A stretch of 64,000 nucleotides of DNA, taken from positions 124,001 through 188,000 of the forward strand of contig NZ_UYZY01000002.1 of the NCBI RefSeq assembly GCF_900626075.1, given 5' to 3'. The translations under genes and the position numbers were made by a program. Of this stretch, positions 16,389 to 24,910 are shown piece after piece. How positions within the stretch are numbered: the first letter of the stretch is position 1; each line of letters begins with the position of its first letter. The notes under the pieces were generated by a model. It did not search any database, was not told the DNA's origin, and saw nothing but the letters and a program-made list of their open reading frames with translations. Origin of the DNA: Clostridium transplantifaecale. GTDB taxonomy: Bacteria > Bacillota > Clostridia > Lachnospirales > Lachnospiraceae.

Positions 16389-17882
16389 TTAATGTTTCGC
16401 CCGCAGCCGTGCAATGACTGCGCGTGTAATTGCTTCTATGTCTTCTTCCCTCAAATCCTCCGTGCAGGACGGCGTCCCCGAAGAACAGGAACACTCTGCC
16501 GGAGCGCTTTCCCTCAAATCTGCCAGCTCGCAGAGGCCGTATGCCACGCGGCGGATATTGATCAGGTTGAGCGGTGTAATATTATCTGAAGTTGCGCTGC
16601 CTCCGACGGCTCCGCAGCCCAGCGTCAGCGCCGGGGCAAGTCCCGTTGTGGCTCCCACGCCGCCGAGCGCTCCCGCCGTATTGACGAGAATGCGAGAAAC
16701 CGGCTTTTTGAGGGCAAATTCCCGGACTACTTCTTTATTCTTTGTGTGCAGTGTCATCGTGTGGCCGGCGCCCTCATTTTGAAGTATCCTGATGCAGAGC
16801 TCACATGCCTCTTCCCAGCTTTCTACCACAAAGTAAGCCAGAATCGGACAGAGCTTTTCCCGGGAATACGGGTTCTTCTTGCTGACATTAGCCGGATCCT
16901 GACGTGAAACCAGAAGGCGTGTCCCTTCCGGAACCCGGATTCCCGCCATTTCGGCAATTTTTTCAGCCGTTTTTCCTACAATCTTCGGATTCATTGTGCC
17001 ATTGGCACGGAGCAGAAAGCCGGACAGCTGATCTGACTGTTCCTGCGTCAGGAAATAGCCTCCCTGCCGTTTCAGCTCTTCCTCCACCTGGCTCGTGATA
17101 CAGCGTTCTGTGACGATTGACTGCTCTGAAGCACAGATCGTGCCGTTATCAAAGGTTTTCGAATCCATAATACGCCGGATCGCCGCCGGAATATCTGCCG
17201 TGTGCTCAATGTAGGAAGGGCCGTTGCCCGGTCCAACCCCAAGGGCCGGATTGCCGGAAGAATATGCGGCATGTACCATGGCCTCTCCTCCTGTGGCAAG
17301 GATGATGCTGACATCCGGGTGTTTTAAGAGGGTATCCGTCGCCTCCATGGTCGTAAGGCTGACACAGCATACCGTTCCCTCCGGCGCACCCGCTCGCTCG
17401 GCCGCTTCCTTTATAATTTTATATGTTTCTGTGATACAGTTTTTAGCTCCCGGATGGGGGCTGATTACAATGGCGTTTCCCGCCTTGATGGATATGATGC
17501 TCTTATACATTGCCGTTGAGGTGGGGTTCGTGGATGGAATCAGAGCGGCCACAACTCCCATCGGCACACCGATTTCACAGACTCCTCTCTCCTTATCCTC
17601 CCTTAATACGCCTACTGTTTTCATATCCTTCACGGACTCCCAGGTGATACGGCTGCCCAGTGTGTTTTTCAGGACCTTGTCCTCCCACTTGCCGAATCCC
17701 GTCTCCTGTACCGCCATTTTAGCCAGTTCCTCTGCATGCTCCATACATGCTGCGGCAATTGCCGTACAAATCGCATCCAGCTTTTCCTGAGGAAATGTGG
17801 AGAGTGTTTTCTCCGCCTCTTTTGCACGGGCTACCAAATCCCGCACTTCCTGGATGGATTGCAAATCACGATCCAATGTCAA
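16389..17882 (-). CDS. eutE: CoA-acylating acetaldehyde dehydrogenase (EutE/PduP class)
   Basis: About 497 residues. It oxidises acetaldehyde to acetyl-CoA inside the microcompartment. The catalytic Cys lies in DNGTICASEQSI, and NAD-binding and substrate loops (ALIPSTNPTSTAMYKSII, GVGPGNGPSYIE) are clear. The start is uncertain: TTG at 17882 gives MTLDRDLQSIQEV and places AAAGGA ten bases upstream, whereas GTG at 17891 is too close to that site; the frame is open to 17987. The C-terminal DIEAITRAVIARLRAKH is an amphipathic helix after a flexible linker, so the targeting peptide appears to be at the C-terminus. Confidence 0.9.
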   Translation of the reverse strand: MTLDRDLQSIQEVRDLVARAKEAEKTLSTFPQEKLDAICTAIAAACMEHAEELAKMAVQETGFGKWEDKVLKNTLGSRITWESVKDMKTVGVLREDKERGVCEIGVPMGVVAALIPSTNPTSTAMYKSIISIKAGNAIVISPHPGAKNCITETYKIIKEAAERAGAPEGTVCCVSLTTMEATDTLLKHPDVSIILATGGEAMVHAAYSSGNPALGVGPGNGPSYIEHTADIPAAIRRIMDSKTFDNGTICASEQSIVTERCITSQVEEELKRQGGYFLTQEQSDQLSGFLLRANGTMNPKIVGKTAEKIAEMAGIRVPEGTRLLVSRQDPANVSKKNPYSREKLCPILAYFVVESWEEACELCIRILQNEGAGHTMTLHTKNKEVVREFALKKPVSRILVNTAGALGGVGATTGLAPALTLGCGAVGGSATSDNITPLNLINIRRVAYGLCELADLRESAPAECSCSSGTPSCTEDLREEDIEAITRAVIARLRAKH

Positions 17883-17920
17883 TCTGATCACGTCCTTTCT
17901 GTATATTCTTCGTAACAATT

Positions 17921-17967
17921 CAGACGGCTTCTTGACCGGCCTTTTGGTCAAGAAGATATTCCGTCTG
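17921..17967 (-). promoter_or_regulatory. Leader hairpin upstream of the aldehyde dehydrogenase gene
   Basis: A long imperfect hairpin between eutL and the dehydrogenase gene: CTTCTTGACC/GGTCAAGAAG (10 bp) around an 8-base loop, extended by CAGACGG/CCGTCTG. No T run follows. It could protect or attenuate the distal transcript. Confidence 0.45.
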
Positions 17968-18044
17968 AACTGTATCCATTGATACAATTCACTGCGGTTA
18001 TCCCGCGGGATGTTTTCCAGTGTTTTCGGTATAATCCCAAATTA

Positions 18045-18698
18045 TCAGTATGCCAGCGGCTCCTCTGCTATCCGGCATACCGTCTCTGCAAATGCCTCGC
18101 ACGCTGCAAGGCAGGCCGCCTGGCTTCCGCAGAGCAGGCCTCCCGCAAAGTTTGTCTCGGTGGGCGGGCCGTAATACGTTTTAAGCTCCACATCTGCCGC
18201 TTTAAGCGCCGCGTCCAGCCCCACTGTCGCCTCCAGGGGCGGGGCAATCAGGTAAGCCATTGCCGTTCCCTCCGGTACTCCTGCCTGGGCAGACAGATAA
18301 GAACCGGTCCGTGAGATGCAGTGGGCAAAGTAGACGATGGAACCGTCCTCATTAGCCGTATAAAAATGTGCCTCATTTTCAATATAAGCAATCGCAGCCT
18401 CCAGGCCGCTCCTGACCTCTTCCGGATTCGGACCTGATAAAATGCCGATAAACTCTCCTGCAAGAGCCGTGTTTGCATTGGCAGAGCCTGCATACATGCT
18501 CTTTGCGTATGCAACCGATACATCAGCCTTTTTTGTAGCCTCATCTAACGCTGCATAAGATACGTCGTCGCAGTCCGTCGTAAAAATACCGAGACTGCGA
18601 TCCTCCGGACGGATGTCCAGGTTCGCACGCAGCATCGGATCGGCATTTGGAAGAATGCGTACGCCGAGCACCTGCGTGCCGATTTGTTTTGAAACCAT
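18045..18698 (-). CDS. eutL: BMC shell protein EutL
   Basis: 217 residues of the EutL family, a tandem-BMC trimer with gated pores for larger molecules. Recognisable segments are VLGVRILPNADPMLRANLDI at the start, FTTDCDDVSYAALDEATKKA, and HCISRTGSYLSAQAGVPEG in the second half. CGGGAGGTGA precedes the ATG. It is placed directly after eutC, as in most eut operons. Confidence 0.93.
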   Translation of the reverse strand: MVSKQIGTQVLGVRILPNADPMLRANLDIRPEDRSLGIFTTDCDDVSYAALDEATKKADVSVAYAKSMYAGSANANTALAGEFIGILSGPNPEEVRSGLEAAIAYIENEAHFYTANEDGSIVYFAHCISRTGSYLSAQAGVPEGTAMAYLIAPPLEATVGLDAALKAADVELKTYYGPPTETNFAGGLLCGSQAACLAACEAFAETVCRIAEEPLAY

Positions 18699-18743
18699 GT
18701 TTCACCTCCCGCCTTTGAGAACAAATACGCAAAGCACTGCCAT

Positions 18744-18755
18744 GTGAACAGTAAC
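18744..18755 (-). repeat. Dispersed 12-mer GTTACTGTTCAC, copy 3 (reverse)
   Basis: Exact reverse-complement copy (GTGAACAGTAAC) in the 64-base gap between eutC and eutL. Confidence 0.6.
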
Positions 18756-18762
18756 CCTGCCT

Positions 18763-19728
18763 CTACTTTTTCAAGTCCACTCCGCTTGCCTGTTTTTCAA
18801 GAATCAGCGCCAGCAAATCCACGATGTAGGCTCCGGCCTCCACCGCCGGGACACCGTCTTTATGAATATTGGAAACAACCGTTCTCCTTGCCTCCGGCAT
18901 TCCCACCTCGGCGTGATATGCAATATATGCGCTCATACTCTCCGCCGTTGCCAGTCCCGGCCGTTCTCCGATAAAGGAGCAGACCACCTTCGCCCCCACC
19001 AATTCCGAGATCCGGTCCTGGGCTCCTACGCGCCCATATTTCACAAAAATCGGCGTTCCTGCCGTCAGCCCCTTTTCCTTCAGCCCCTCCATCACGACGG
19101 GCAGAATACGCGCCGCATTGGCTTCGATGGCAGAGGAGGAAAGTCCGTCACTGATAATAATCTGTACATCCGGATGGGAGACACATTTTTCCTTGATATA
19201 CACCTTGGTATCCTCATCGAAATCCCGACCCAAATCAGGTCTTGTAAGAAAATTGTTTTTGTCGGTACAGCATGTGGCCACCGAAAGCAGCCCAAGCTTT
19301 TGAATCAGTTCCTCACTGACATCCATGAGCACCGCATCCCTCGCTGCGGCATGATCGGCGCGAAGTGTCAGCAGCGTCTTTGTCTTCAGCCGCGGACCCG
19401 AGCGGCCGACGCCGATGCGGGCCGTCGTTTTGCCAATCATCCGCCGCAGGGCATCGGGATCCTGCGGATTTTCCAGAAGAGGCGCCTTTCTGTCTGGCTC
19501 CGGCAAAGGTTCTGAAATCAGTTCATTCCCTGTCTCTTTCCCATCCGGTTTTCCAGGCGGCATGCTGCCCGCAACCTCTTCTAAATCCTTTTTGGCTTTC
19601 TGCCTGGCTGCTTCCCGGGCGGCGGCCTCCGATTTGGCCCGCAGGTTTCCGCTTTCATACCGCCCTTCTCCTTGCAGCTCAGAAAGAATTTCTTCTGCAA
19701 TCCGGTCTATCTCTGTCTGCCTCAGCAT
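18763..19728 (-). CDS. eutC: Ethanolamine ammonia-lyase small subunit EutC
   Basis: 321 residues. With EutB it forms the adenosylcobalamin-dependent lyase that splits ethanolamine into acetaldehyde and ammonia. The core shows KTTARIGVGRSGPRLKTKTL and FIGERPGLATAESMSAYIAY. The first 20 residues (MLRQTEIDRIAEEILSELQG) form an amphipathic helix followed by a long charged linker, a probable shell-targeting peptide. It starts four bases after eutB stops. Confidence 0.95.
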   Translation of the reverse strand: MLRQTEIDRIAEEILSELQGEGRYESGNLRAKSEAAAREAARQKAKKDLEEVAGSMPPGKPDGKETGNELISEPLPEPDRKAPLLENPQDPDALRRMIGKTTARIGVGRSGPRLKTKTLLTLRADHAAARDAVLMDVSEELIQKLGLLSVATCCTDKNNFLTRPDLGRDFDEDTKVYIKEKCVSHPDVQIIISDGLSSSAIEANAARILPVVMEGLKEKGLTAGTPIFVKYGRVGAQDRISELVGAKVVCSFIGERPGLATAESMSAYIAYHAEVGMPEARRTVVSNIHKDGVPAVEAGAYIVDLLALILEKQASGVDLKK

Positions 19729-19732
19729 GCGC

Positions 19733-21106
19733 TCACCGTCCTCTCTTCGTAAATATCGTCGGATCCCCGGCCAGTTTTGTCAGCCTGCCGTTTTCCATGA
19801 TTCCCATCCGTTCCAGCCACCGCTCAAATGCGGGAATCGGACGCAGTCCCAATATCTCTCTGATTGTGCCGATATCATGATAGGCGTTCGTCTGATAATT
19901 GAGCATGATATCGTCACTGGTCGGCACGCCTAGAATATAGTTGACGCCGGCCGCTCCCAGGAGGAGGGACAGGTTTTCAATATCATTCTGATCCGCCATC
20001 ATATGGTTTGTATAACAGCAGTCACAGCCCATAGGCAGCCCGGAAAGTTTTCCCATAAAATGGTCTTCCAGCCCGGCTCTGATTACCTGCTTGGAATCAT
20101 ACAGATACTCCGGCCCGATAAACCCTACCACCGTATTCACCATAAAAGGATGATACTTTCTTGCAAAGGCGTAGCACCTGGCTTCCATCGTCACCTGATC
20201 CGCGCCCCAATGCGCATTGGACGACAGCTCGCTTCCCTGTCCGGTCTCAAAATACAGCACATTCGGTCCGGCAGCCGTTCCGTGGGTGCGCAGAAGGCCT
20301 AACGCCTCCTCCACGGTTTCCGATGAGAATCCAAAGGCCCGGTTACCTTTTTCACTTCCTGCAATCGACTGGAAAATCATATCGCAGGGCGCCCCCTGAC
20401 GGAGAGCCTCTATCTGGGTTGTGATATGGCCGAGCACGCAGATTTGAGTGGGAATCTCCAGAGAATTCCGCACCTCATCAAACCGCTTCAAAACCTCCGC
20501 CAGACTGGAAACCGTATCATTGACGGGGTTCAGCCCAATCAGGACGTCGCCGCAGCCGTATGAAAGTCCCTCGAACAGGGAGGCGGTAATTCCTTCCACA
20601 TTATCGGTCGTATGGTTCGGCTGAAGCCGCGTTCCCATAATTCCCCGTTCGCCCACCGTTGTGTTGCAGCAGGCCGTGATGCGGATTTTGCTGGCTCCGT
20701 ATATCAAATCCATGTTTGTCATGAGTTTACAGACAGCTGCAACCATCTCGGCCGTGAGGCCCCTGGAAATCCGGCGGATTGCGCTTTCATCGGCATCATA
20801 GGACAGCAGCCACTCCCTCAAGTCACTGACCGTCCAGTTTTTGATTCCCTGATAAATCGTCTGGTTGAGGCCATCGATGTTGATTCTCGTAACCTCGTCT
20901 TCCTCATAGGGAGCCGCCGGATTCTCATACAGCTCCTGCAGCGTCATGCCCGCGAGCACTTCCTTCGCGGCAATCCGTTCTATATCCGACTGCGCCGCCA
21001 CGCCTGCCAGGATATCTCCGGACTTATGTTCTCCGGCCTTTGCCAGGACTTCCTTCACGGAACCGAAAGTGAAGGTCTGCCCCGATAATATTGTTTTATA
21101 TTGCAT
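19733..21106 (-). CDS. eutB: Ethanolamine ammonia-lyase large subunit EutB
   Basis: 457 residues from the ATG at 21106 (GGAGG seven bases upstream); an ATG four codons earlier lacks spacing. This is the TIM-barrel catalytic subunit. Family signatures include GTRLQPNHTTDNVEGITASL, LIGLNPVNDTVSSLAEVLKR and MGCDCCYTNHMMADQND. The length matches EutB (about 455). It belongs to the minus-strand eut operon between eutA and eutC. Confidence 0.96.
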   Translation of the reverse strand: MQYKTILSGQTFTFGSVKEVLAKAGEHKSGDILAGVAAQSDIERIAAKEVLAGMTLQELYENPAAPYEEDEVTRINIDGLNQTIYQGIKNWTVSDLREWLLSYDADESAIRRISRGLTAEMVAAVCKLMTNMDLIYGASKIRITACCNTTVGERGIMGTRLQPNHTTDNVEGITASLFEGLSYGCGDVLIGLNPVNDTVSSLAEVLKRFDEVRNSLEIPTQICVLGHITTQIEALRQGAPCDMIFQSIAGSEKGNRAFGFSSETVEEALGLLRTHGTAAGPNVLYFETGQGSELSSNAHWGADQVTMEARCYAFARKYHPFMVNTVVGFIGPEYLYDSKQVIRAGLEDHFMGKLSGLPMGCDCCYTNHMMADQNDIENLSLLLGAAGVNYILGVPTSDDIMLNYQTNAYHDIGTIREILGLRPIPAFERWLERMGIMENGRLTKLAGDPTIFTKRGR

Positions 21107-21125
21107 ATGTACCTCCAAGGTTGTA

Positions 21126-21137
21126 GTTACTGTTCAC
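21126..21137 (+). repeat. Dispersed 12-mer GTTACTGTTCAC, copy 4
   Basis: Exact copy in the short gap between eutA and eutB. Confidence 0.6.
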
Positions 21138-21164
21138 AGCCGTATGTACCTGTCCCATATCCTG

Positions 21165-22604
21165 TTATCCAAAAATCAGGGTCTTTACAACCACCGGGAT
21201 GACAAGTCCATTCATAATAGGACGGCCGAAATCCACGAAATTGTTCTGTTCCGCCTTCACGGTATCCACCGCTACCACAGGCCGTTTTCCGGCTATCCTC
21301 TGCCGTATTATCTGCCCCAGCGCTTTGGCGATATCCGTCTGGATAATTAGAATCAGCGGGGCGTCACCCGGCAGCGCCCGTGAAAGCGCATCCGCCGTCA
21401 CCGCAGCCAGTTTTTTTAACTCCTGATAATCGGGATCGTTTCTGCCCTCCAGCGCCAGAACCATACGAGACGCATCGTTCTGCTCCAGAAACCATTTTGC
21501 TTTCTGATACAATGTCTCACCGTCGCCGTCCCAGCACTGCTTCTCTTCTTCCCGTGAAAGCTTCAATACCGGCACATTTTTCATTGGAAACAGCCCGTCC
21601 GTATAGGCAATTGTACTGCCGGAAATCGTGGTTGTATAACTCCCCGCCCCAATCACGGTAGCGCGTATCGTTTCGGCTGCGTCAATGACACGGAATGCCT
21701 GGAACAGACGGCCCCGGCGGATCGCGTCTCCTAACAGCACGCCGATATCCCCGTAGGCAAACGGTTCTCTGCCCGGCTGGTAAATACAGTCCGCAACGCC
21801 ACCTGAAAAGCAGACGTAACGGACGGCCCGGACGGCCGGAAGTTGAAACGCCGCAGACCCCTGCGTCCTGACTTCATCCAGAAGAGGCGTGGCCTCCGAG
21901 GCTCCCAGCATCTGTTCCAGCACCTCGCTCATACCGTCACATAGCTTTTCCAGGATTTCCCGGTCGGCCGGTTCTCCTTCCCCAAGACTCAGATGACAGG
22001 CCCGTGCGATCCGCCGGGCGCTGGGACTCACATAGGCAATCCTGCCCTGTTCATCCACGGTTACCTGGCGCCCTCCAATATCAAGGCATCCCCTTGCGCG
22101 CACCTCTCCGCCATCGAACAGAACCACATTCGTCGTCCCGCCTCCGATGTCCAGGTTGACGACCACGGCTCCGTTCTCTTCAGAAAACTGTTCCGCTCCG
22201 CTCCCCTGGCCCGCAATCACGGATTCCAAATCGGGTCCGGCGGTGGACACCACAAAATCTCCTGCAAAGCCGCTCAGCCGTTCCAGAACCATCCGTGCAT
22301 TCTCCTTGCGCGCCGATTCTCCGGTAATAATGACAGCCCCTGTCTCCACCTGTTCCGGCCTTACCCCCGCCGCCGAATATTCCTTTTCAATAATTGTGCG
22401 TAGGGCGTTTCCATCGATCAACGAATTATCAATCAGAGGCGTCCTGTAGACGGGACTCTGGTAAACGACTTCCTTGTCAATAATCGAGACAGAAGGCACG
22501 GAAAAATATCCGGCTGTATTCTCGACGGTCAGGCGGCTGAAAATCACCTGTGAGGTCGAAGTCCCAATATCAATTCCCGCGCTGAGCATCCGGGTATTTT
22601 CCAT
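21165..22604 (-). CDS. eutA: Ethanolamine ammonia-lyase reactivase EutA
   Basis: 479 residues of the actin-like ATPase superfamily. It exchanges damaged cobalamin in EutBC. The nucleotide-binding motifs are GIDIGTSTSQVIFSRL (about 9-24) and NLDIGGGTTNVVLFDGGEV (about 155-173). The start at 22604 has GGAAAGGAG upstream; an ATG nine codons earlier is possible. It is the first gene of the operon, 70 bases after a leader terminator. Confidence 0.94.
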   Translation of the reverse strand: MENTRMLSAGIDIGTSTSQVIFSRLTVENTAGYFSVPSVSIIDKEVVYQSPVYRTPLIDNSLIDGNALRTIIEKEYSAAGVRPEQVETGAVIITGESARKENARMVLERLSGFAGDFVVSTAGPDLESVIAGQGSGAEQFSEENGAVVVNLDIGGGTTNVVLFDGGEVRARGCLDIGGRQVTVDEQGRIAYVSPSARRIARACHLSLGEGEPADREILEKLCDGMSEVLEQMLGASEATPLLDEVRTQGSAAFQLPAVRAVRYVCFSGGVADCIYQPGREPFAYGDIGVLLGDAIRRGRLFQAFRVIDAAETIRATVIGAGSYTTTISGSTIAYTDGLFPMKNVPVLKLSREEEKQCWDGDGETLYQKAKWFLEQNDASRMVLALEGRNDPDYQELKKLAAVTADALSRALPGDAPLILIIQTDIAKALGQIIRQRIAGKRPVVAVDTVKAEQNNFVDFGRPIMNGLVIPVVVKTLIFG

Positions 22605-22675
22605 TCCCCACTCTCCTTTCCCAAAGCACATTTCACTGTTTTAAACCCGCTTAAACGATAAATTCTTAAAAAGGC

Positions 22676-22716
22676 AAAAAAGACCCAGAGTGCGGAACTG
22701 TTGGTTCCTCACTCTG
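22676..22716 (-). terminator. Leader terminator of the eut operon (antitermination target)
   Basis: In the minus direction, CTCAGAGTGAGGAAC pairs with GTTCCGCACTCTG (one mismatch) and is followed by TCTTTTTTG, about 70 bases before the eutA start. A terminator between a good promoter and the first gene implies conditional read-through, which fits EutV control. Confidence 0.75.
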
Positions 22717-22754
22717 AGCCTTATTGCTGTCACACCATACCCTGTTGTATGATG
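22717..22754 (-). promoter_or_regulatory. Twin-hairpin candidate EutV (ANTAR) binding site
   Basis: Read on the minus strand, CATCATAC-AACAGG-GTATGGTG (22733-22754) makes an 8-bp stem with a six-base loop. Four bases later, AGC-AATAAG-GCT (22717-22728) makes a short stem, also with a six-base loop, and abuts the terminator stem. Paired hexaloop hairpins next to a terminator are the known ANTAR-target layout. The loops have the expected A at position 1 but A, not G, at position 4, so the match is imperfect. Confidence 0.5.
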
Positions 22755-22793
22755 AAAATATTCAATTTGGGTTTACCAGAAATATATGGATTT

Positions 22794-22823
22794 ATTATAT
22801 CGCCAGGGTATGCCGGATGTCAA
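22794..22823 (-). promoter_or_regulatory. Sigma-A promoter of the eut operon
   Basis: TTGACA (22818-22823) and TATAAT (22794-22799) are both perfect, with 18 bases between. It lies 15 bases inside the left border of the duplicated segment. Confidence 0.8.
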
Positions 22824-22914
22824 GATATATTTAGTTGCCGGAACCGGGAGTTCTGAAAATTGAAGATGATTATCCTCTCCATCCCCGGCAGCGCCCCATA
22901 GTTCAGCAGCAAAG

Positions 22915-22948
22915 AACAGCCCGGACGGCCGGAGCCGTTCGGGCTGTT
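22915..22948. terminator. Bidirectional terminator downstream of EamA copy 1
   Basis: AACAGCCCGGACGGC (22915-22929) and GCCGTTCGGGCTGTT (22934-22948) form a 15-bp stem with a CGGA loop, with CTTT on either exit. It separates the EamA transcript from the eut promoter. Nothing gene-like is seen from 22949 to 23057. Confidence 0.8.
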
Positions 22949-23057
22949 CTTTATTTGTTCTGCATCAATTGTTCCTGCTGATAAGGGGCGGTAAACCGTG
23001 TATGAAGCTCCGGTTACTTCTCAGATCCATCATCCCACGTCACACCCCCCACTAGAA

Positions 23058-23954
23058 TCAACTCTTCCCACCCTTGCCCCCGACTGCCTGTTCATGCCTT
23101 TTCCCGTTTGCCTTCCCCATCACAATCAGCACCGCCGAAGTGAGAACACAGGTAATACCTATGACAGTACGGAAGTTAAGCGTTTCACCCATCAGCGCAA
23201 TCCCCAGAACAAGGCTGGTCATCGGCTCAAATGTACTAAGGAATGAAATTTTTTCCGCTCCGATTCTTTTTAAACTTTCCTGTGCTAATACAATTGCAAG
23301 AACGGTAACTCCCAATGCCAGAATTATGACAAATCCCCATGCTTTAAAAGGAAGCTTTGTAACAAATTCATCCCGCAGAACGGCAAAAAAGGAAGCCTCC
23401 AGGCCACAAATCACAGAAATGTAAAAACAAAGCTTATATGGATTCATGAGCGCCATCCCGCTTTTCTCATCAAATATAATGTAGAATGCATACGTCCACG
23501 CGGAACAGAATGCCAAAATCATACCAACTCCGGATGCCGCTTCTCCTGGAGTATAAAAACAGAACACTCCAGCCAGTCCCAAAACAGCACATATCAACTT
23601 AATCCGGTCAAACTTCTCAGATAAAATTGACACATGAATAAAAAAGACCAAAGCCGGATAGATAAAATGGATTGTTGTCGCCATACCAGATGAAATATAA
23701 TTATAAGAAAAACACAGAAGTATATTAGTCAGAACATATCCCTGTGCTAAAAGAAACAATTTTCCAAACTCAACCGACGTAATTTTCAAAGGTATCTTCA
23801 TTATACGGACAATCAAAAATACTATCGGTACTGCAAACAGAAAACGCAATGCAACCACCGTCAGTTCCGTCCCTCCGCAGGCGAAAATTTCCTTCGCAAG
23901 AAACGGCATAGTACCGTACAATACCGCGGAACCAATCGCAAATAAGTATCCCAT
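23058..23954 (-). CDS. EamA-family (DMT) transporter, copy 1
   Basis: 298 residues from the ATG at 23954 (MGYLFAIGSAVLYGTMPFLA), preceded by a G-rich ribosome binding site; the frame is open 40 codons further into a terminator, which is not plausible coding. Ten hydrophobic segments in two EamA repeats are seen, the second ending EPMTSLVLGIALMGETLNF. The family exports metabolites or amino acids. It follows the nitrilase gene, separated by a terminator hairpin, so it may be expressed at a lower level or independently. It differs from the copy at 32021 by roughly a dozen residues. Confidence 0.9.
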   Translation of the reverse strand: MGYLFAIGSAVLYGTMPFLAKEIFACGGTELTVVALRFLFAVPIVFLIVRIMKIPLKITSVEFGKLFLLAQGYVLTNILLCFSYNYISSGMATTIHFIYPALVFFIHVSILSEKFDRIKLICAVLGLAGVFCFYTPGEAASGVGMILAFCSAWTYAFYIIFDEKSGMALMNPYKLCFYISVICGLEASFFAVLRDEFVTKLPFKAWGFVIILALGVTVLAIVLAQESLKRIGAEKISFLSTFEPMTSLVLGIALMGETLNFRTVIGITCVLTSAVLIVMGKANGKRHEQAVGGKGGKS

Positions 23955-24040
23955 TCTTTTTCCCCCACCCCTTTTTCCCGATTTTAACCTTTCCTTAAAT
24001 AACATAATAGGAAAATTCGGAAATTCAGTCATGTTGAGAA

Positions 24041-24070
24041 AAGGTGCTTCCCTATAATCAGAAGCACCTT
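24041..24070 (-). terminator. Terminator between nitrilase and EamA, copy 1
   Basis: AAGGTGCTTC and GAAGCACCTT form a perfect 10-bp stem with a 10-base loop, followed on the minus strand by TTTTC. Confidence 0.7.
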
Positions 24071-24097
24071 CCATTCATTAGCCCGCCCGTTTCCGGA

Positions 24098-24910
24098 TCA
24101 GATTGTATAAAGCTCCGGACGGCGGTCCTTATAAGCCGGTAATTTTGCCCTTACATGATCAATGCGCTCCGAATCAATCTCAGCGCAAATCAGAGTCTCC
24201 ACCTCGCCGGCGCTTGCAACCACAACGCCCATCGGGTCAACCACGACACTCTCTCCCATACCGTTTGCACCAACCTGATCGCAGGCCACCATATAAACGG
24301 TGTTCTCGATCGCCCTCGCGGAAATCAACGTGCGGAACTGGGAACTCTTTAACGGCCCCGGCACCCATGCGGTCGGCATGATAATGATATCCGCACCTTT
24401 TGAACGCTGGTAGCGGGCAACTTCCGGAAATCTCACTTCATAGCATACGAAAAGACCAATTTTTCCAAAGGGCGTATCAATCGGCTCAAAAAACTTGTCC
24501 CCCGGCTTGTTATCGTCGGATTCCTTATAGCCAAACGCGTCATACAGGTGGGTTTTCCGGTAGGTGGATACAATTTCCCCCTTGCCGTCGATGACTACAG
24601 TACAGTTATAATTACGGTCATCATCGGGATCTTCCACCTTCTCATTCATGCCGAAAATAATCCAGATTCCGTTGTCTTTGGCCAGATTTCTCATCTCCGT
24701 CACAAATGGCCCGTCCAGGGTCTGAGCGGTTCCGAGGCAGACGGCGCGATCCGTCCCGGTCGGAAAATGGCTCATGAAACACTCGGGGAAAATCATCATG
24801 TCCGGCTTATAAAGCTCCATGGCTTCGGCAACCGACTTCTTTGCATTTGCCAGATTCTCTTCCGGCAGTCCCTTCTGCTCAAGCTGCGCTAAAACAAATT
24901 TACTTTTCAT
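24098..24910 (-). CDS. Nitrilase-superfamily amidohydrolase, copy 1 (module B)
   Basis: 270 residues with the triad Glu43 (FPECFMSHF), Lys119 (TYRKTHLYD) and Cys156 (LFVCYEVRF). The sequence resembles omega-amidase or N-carbamoyl-type members, but the substrate cannot be assigned. It is the last enzyme of module B, downstream of the RraA-like gene and a TRAP transporter. Compared with the copy at 33061, the first 129 residues differ at about 14 places and the last 141 at only two, so the gene is a mosaic. The ribosome binding site (GAGAGGTAGGAA) is also different from that of the other copy. Confidence 0.93.
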   Translation of the reverse strand: MKSKFVLAQLEQKGLPEENLANAKKSVAEAMELYKPDMMIFPECFMSHFPTGTDRAVCLGTAQTLDGPFVTEMRNLAKDNGIWIIFGMNEKVEDPDDDRNYNCTVVIDGKGEIVSTYRKTHLYDAFGYKESDDNKPGDKFFEPIDTPFGKIGLFVCYEVRFPEVARYQRSKGADIIIMPTAWVPGPLKSSQFRTLISARAIENTVYMVACDQVGANGMGESVVVDPMGVVVASAGEVETLICAEIDSERIDHVRAKLPAYKDRRPELYTI

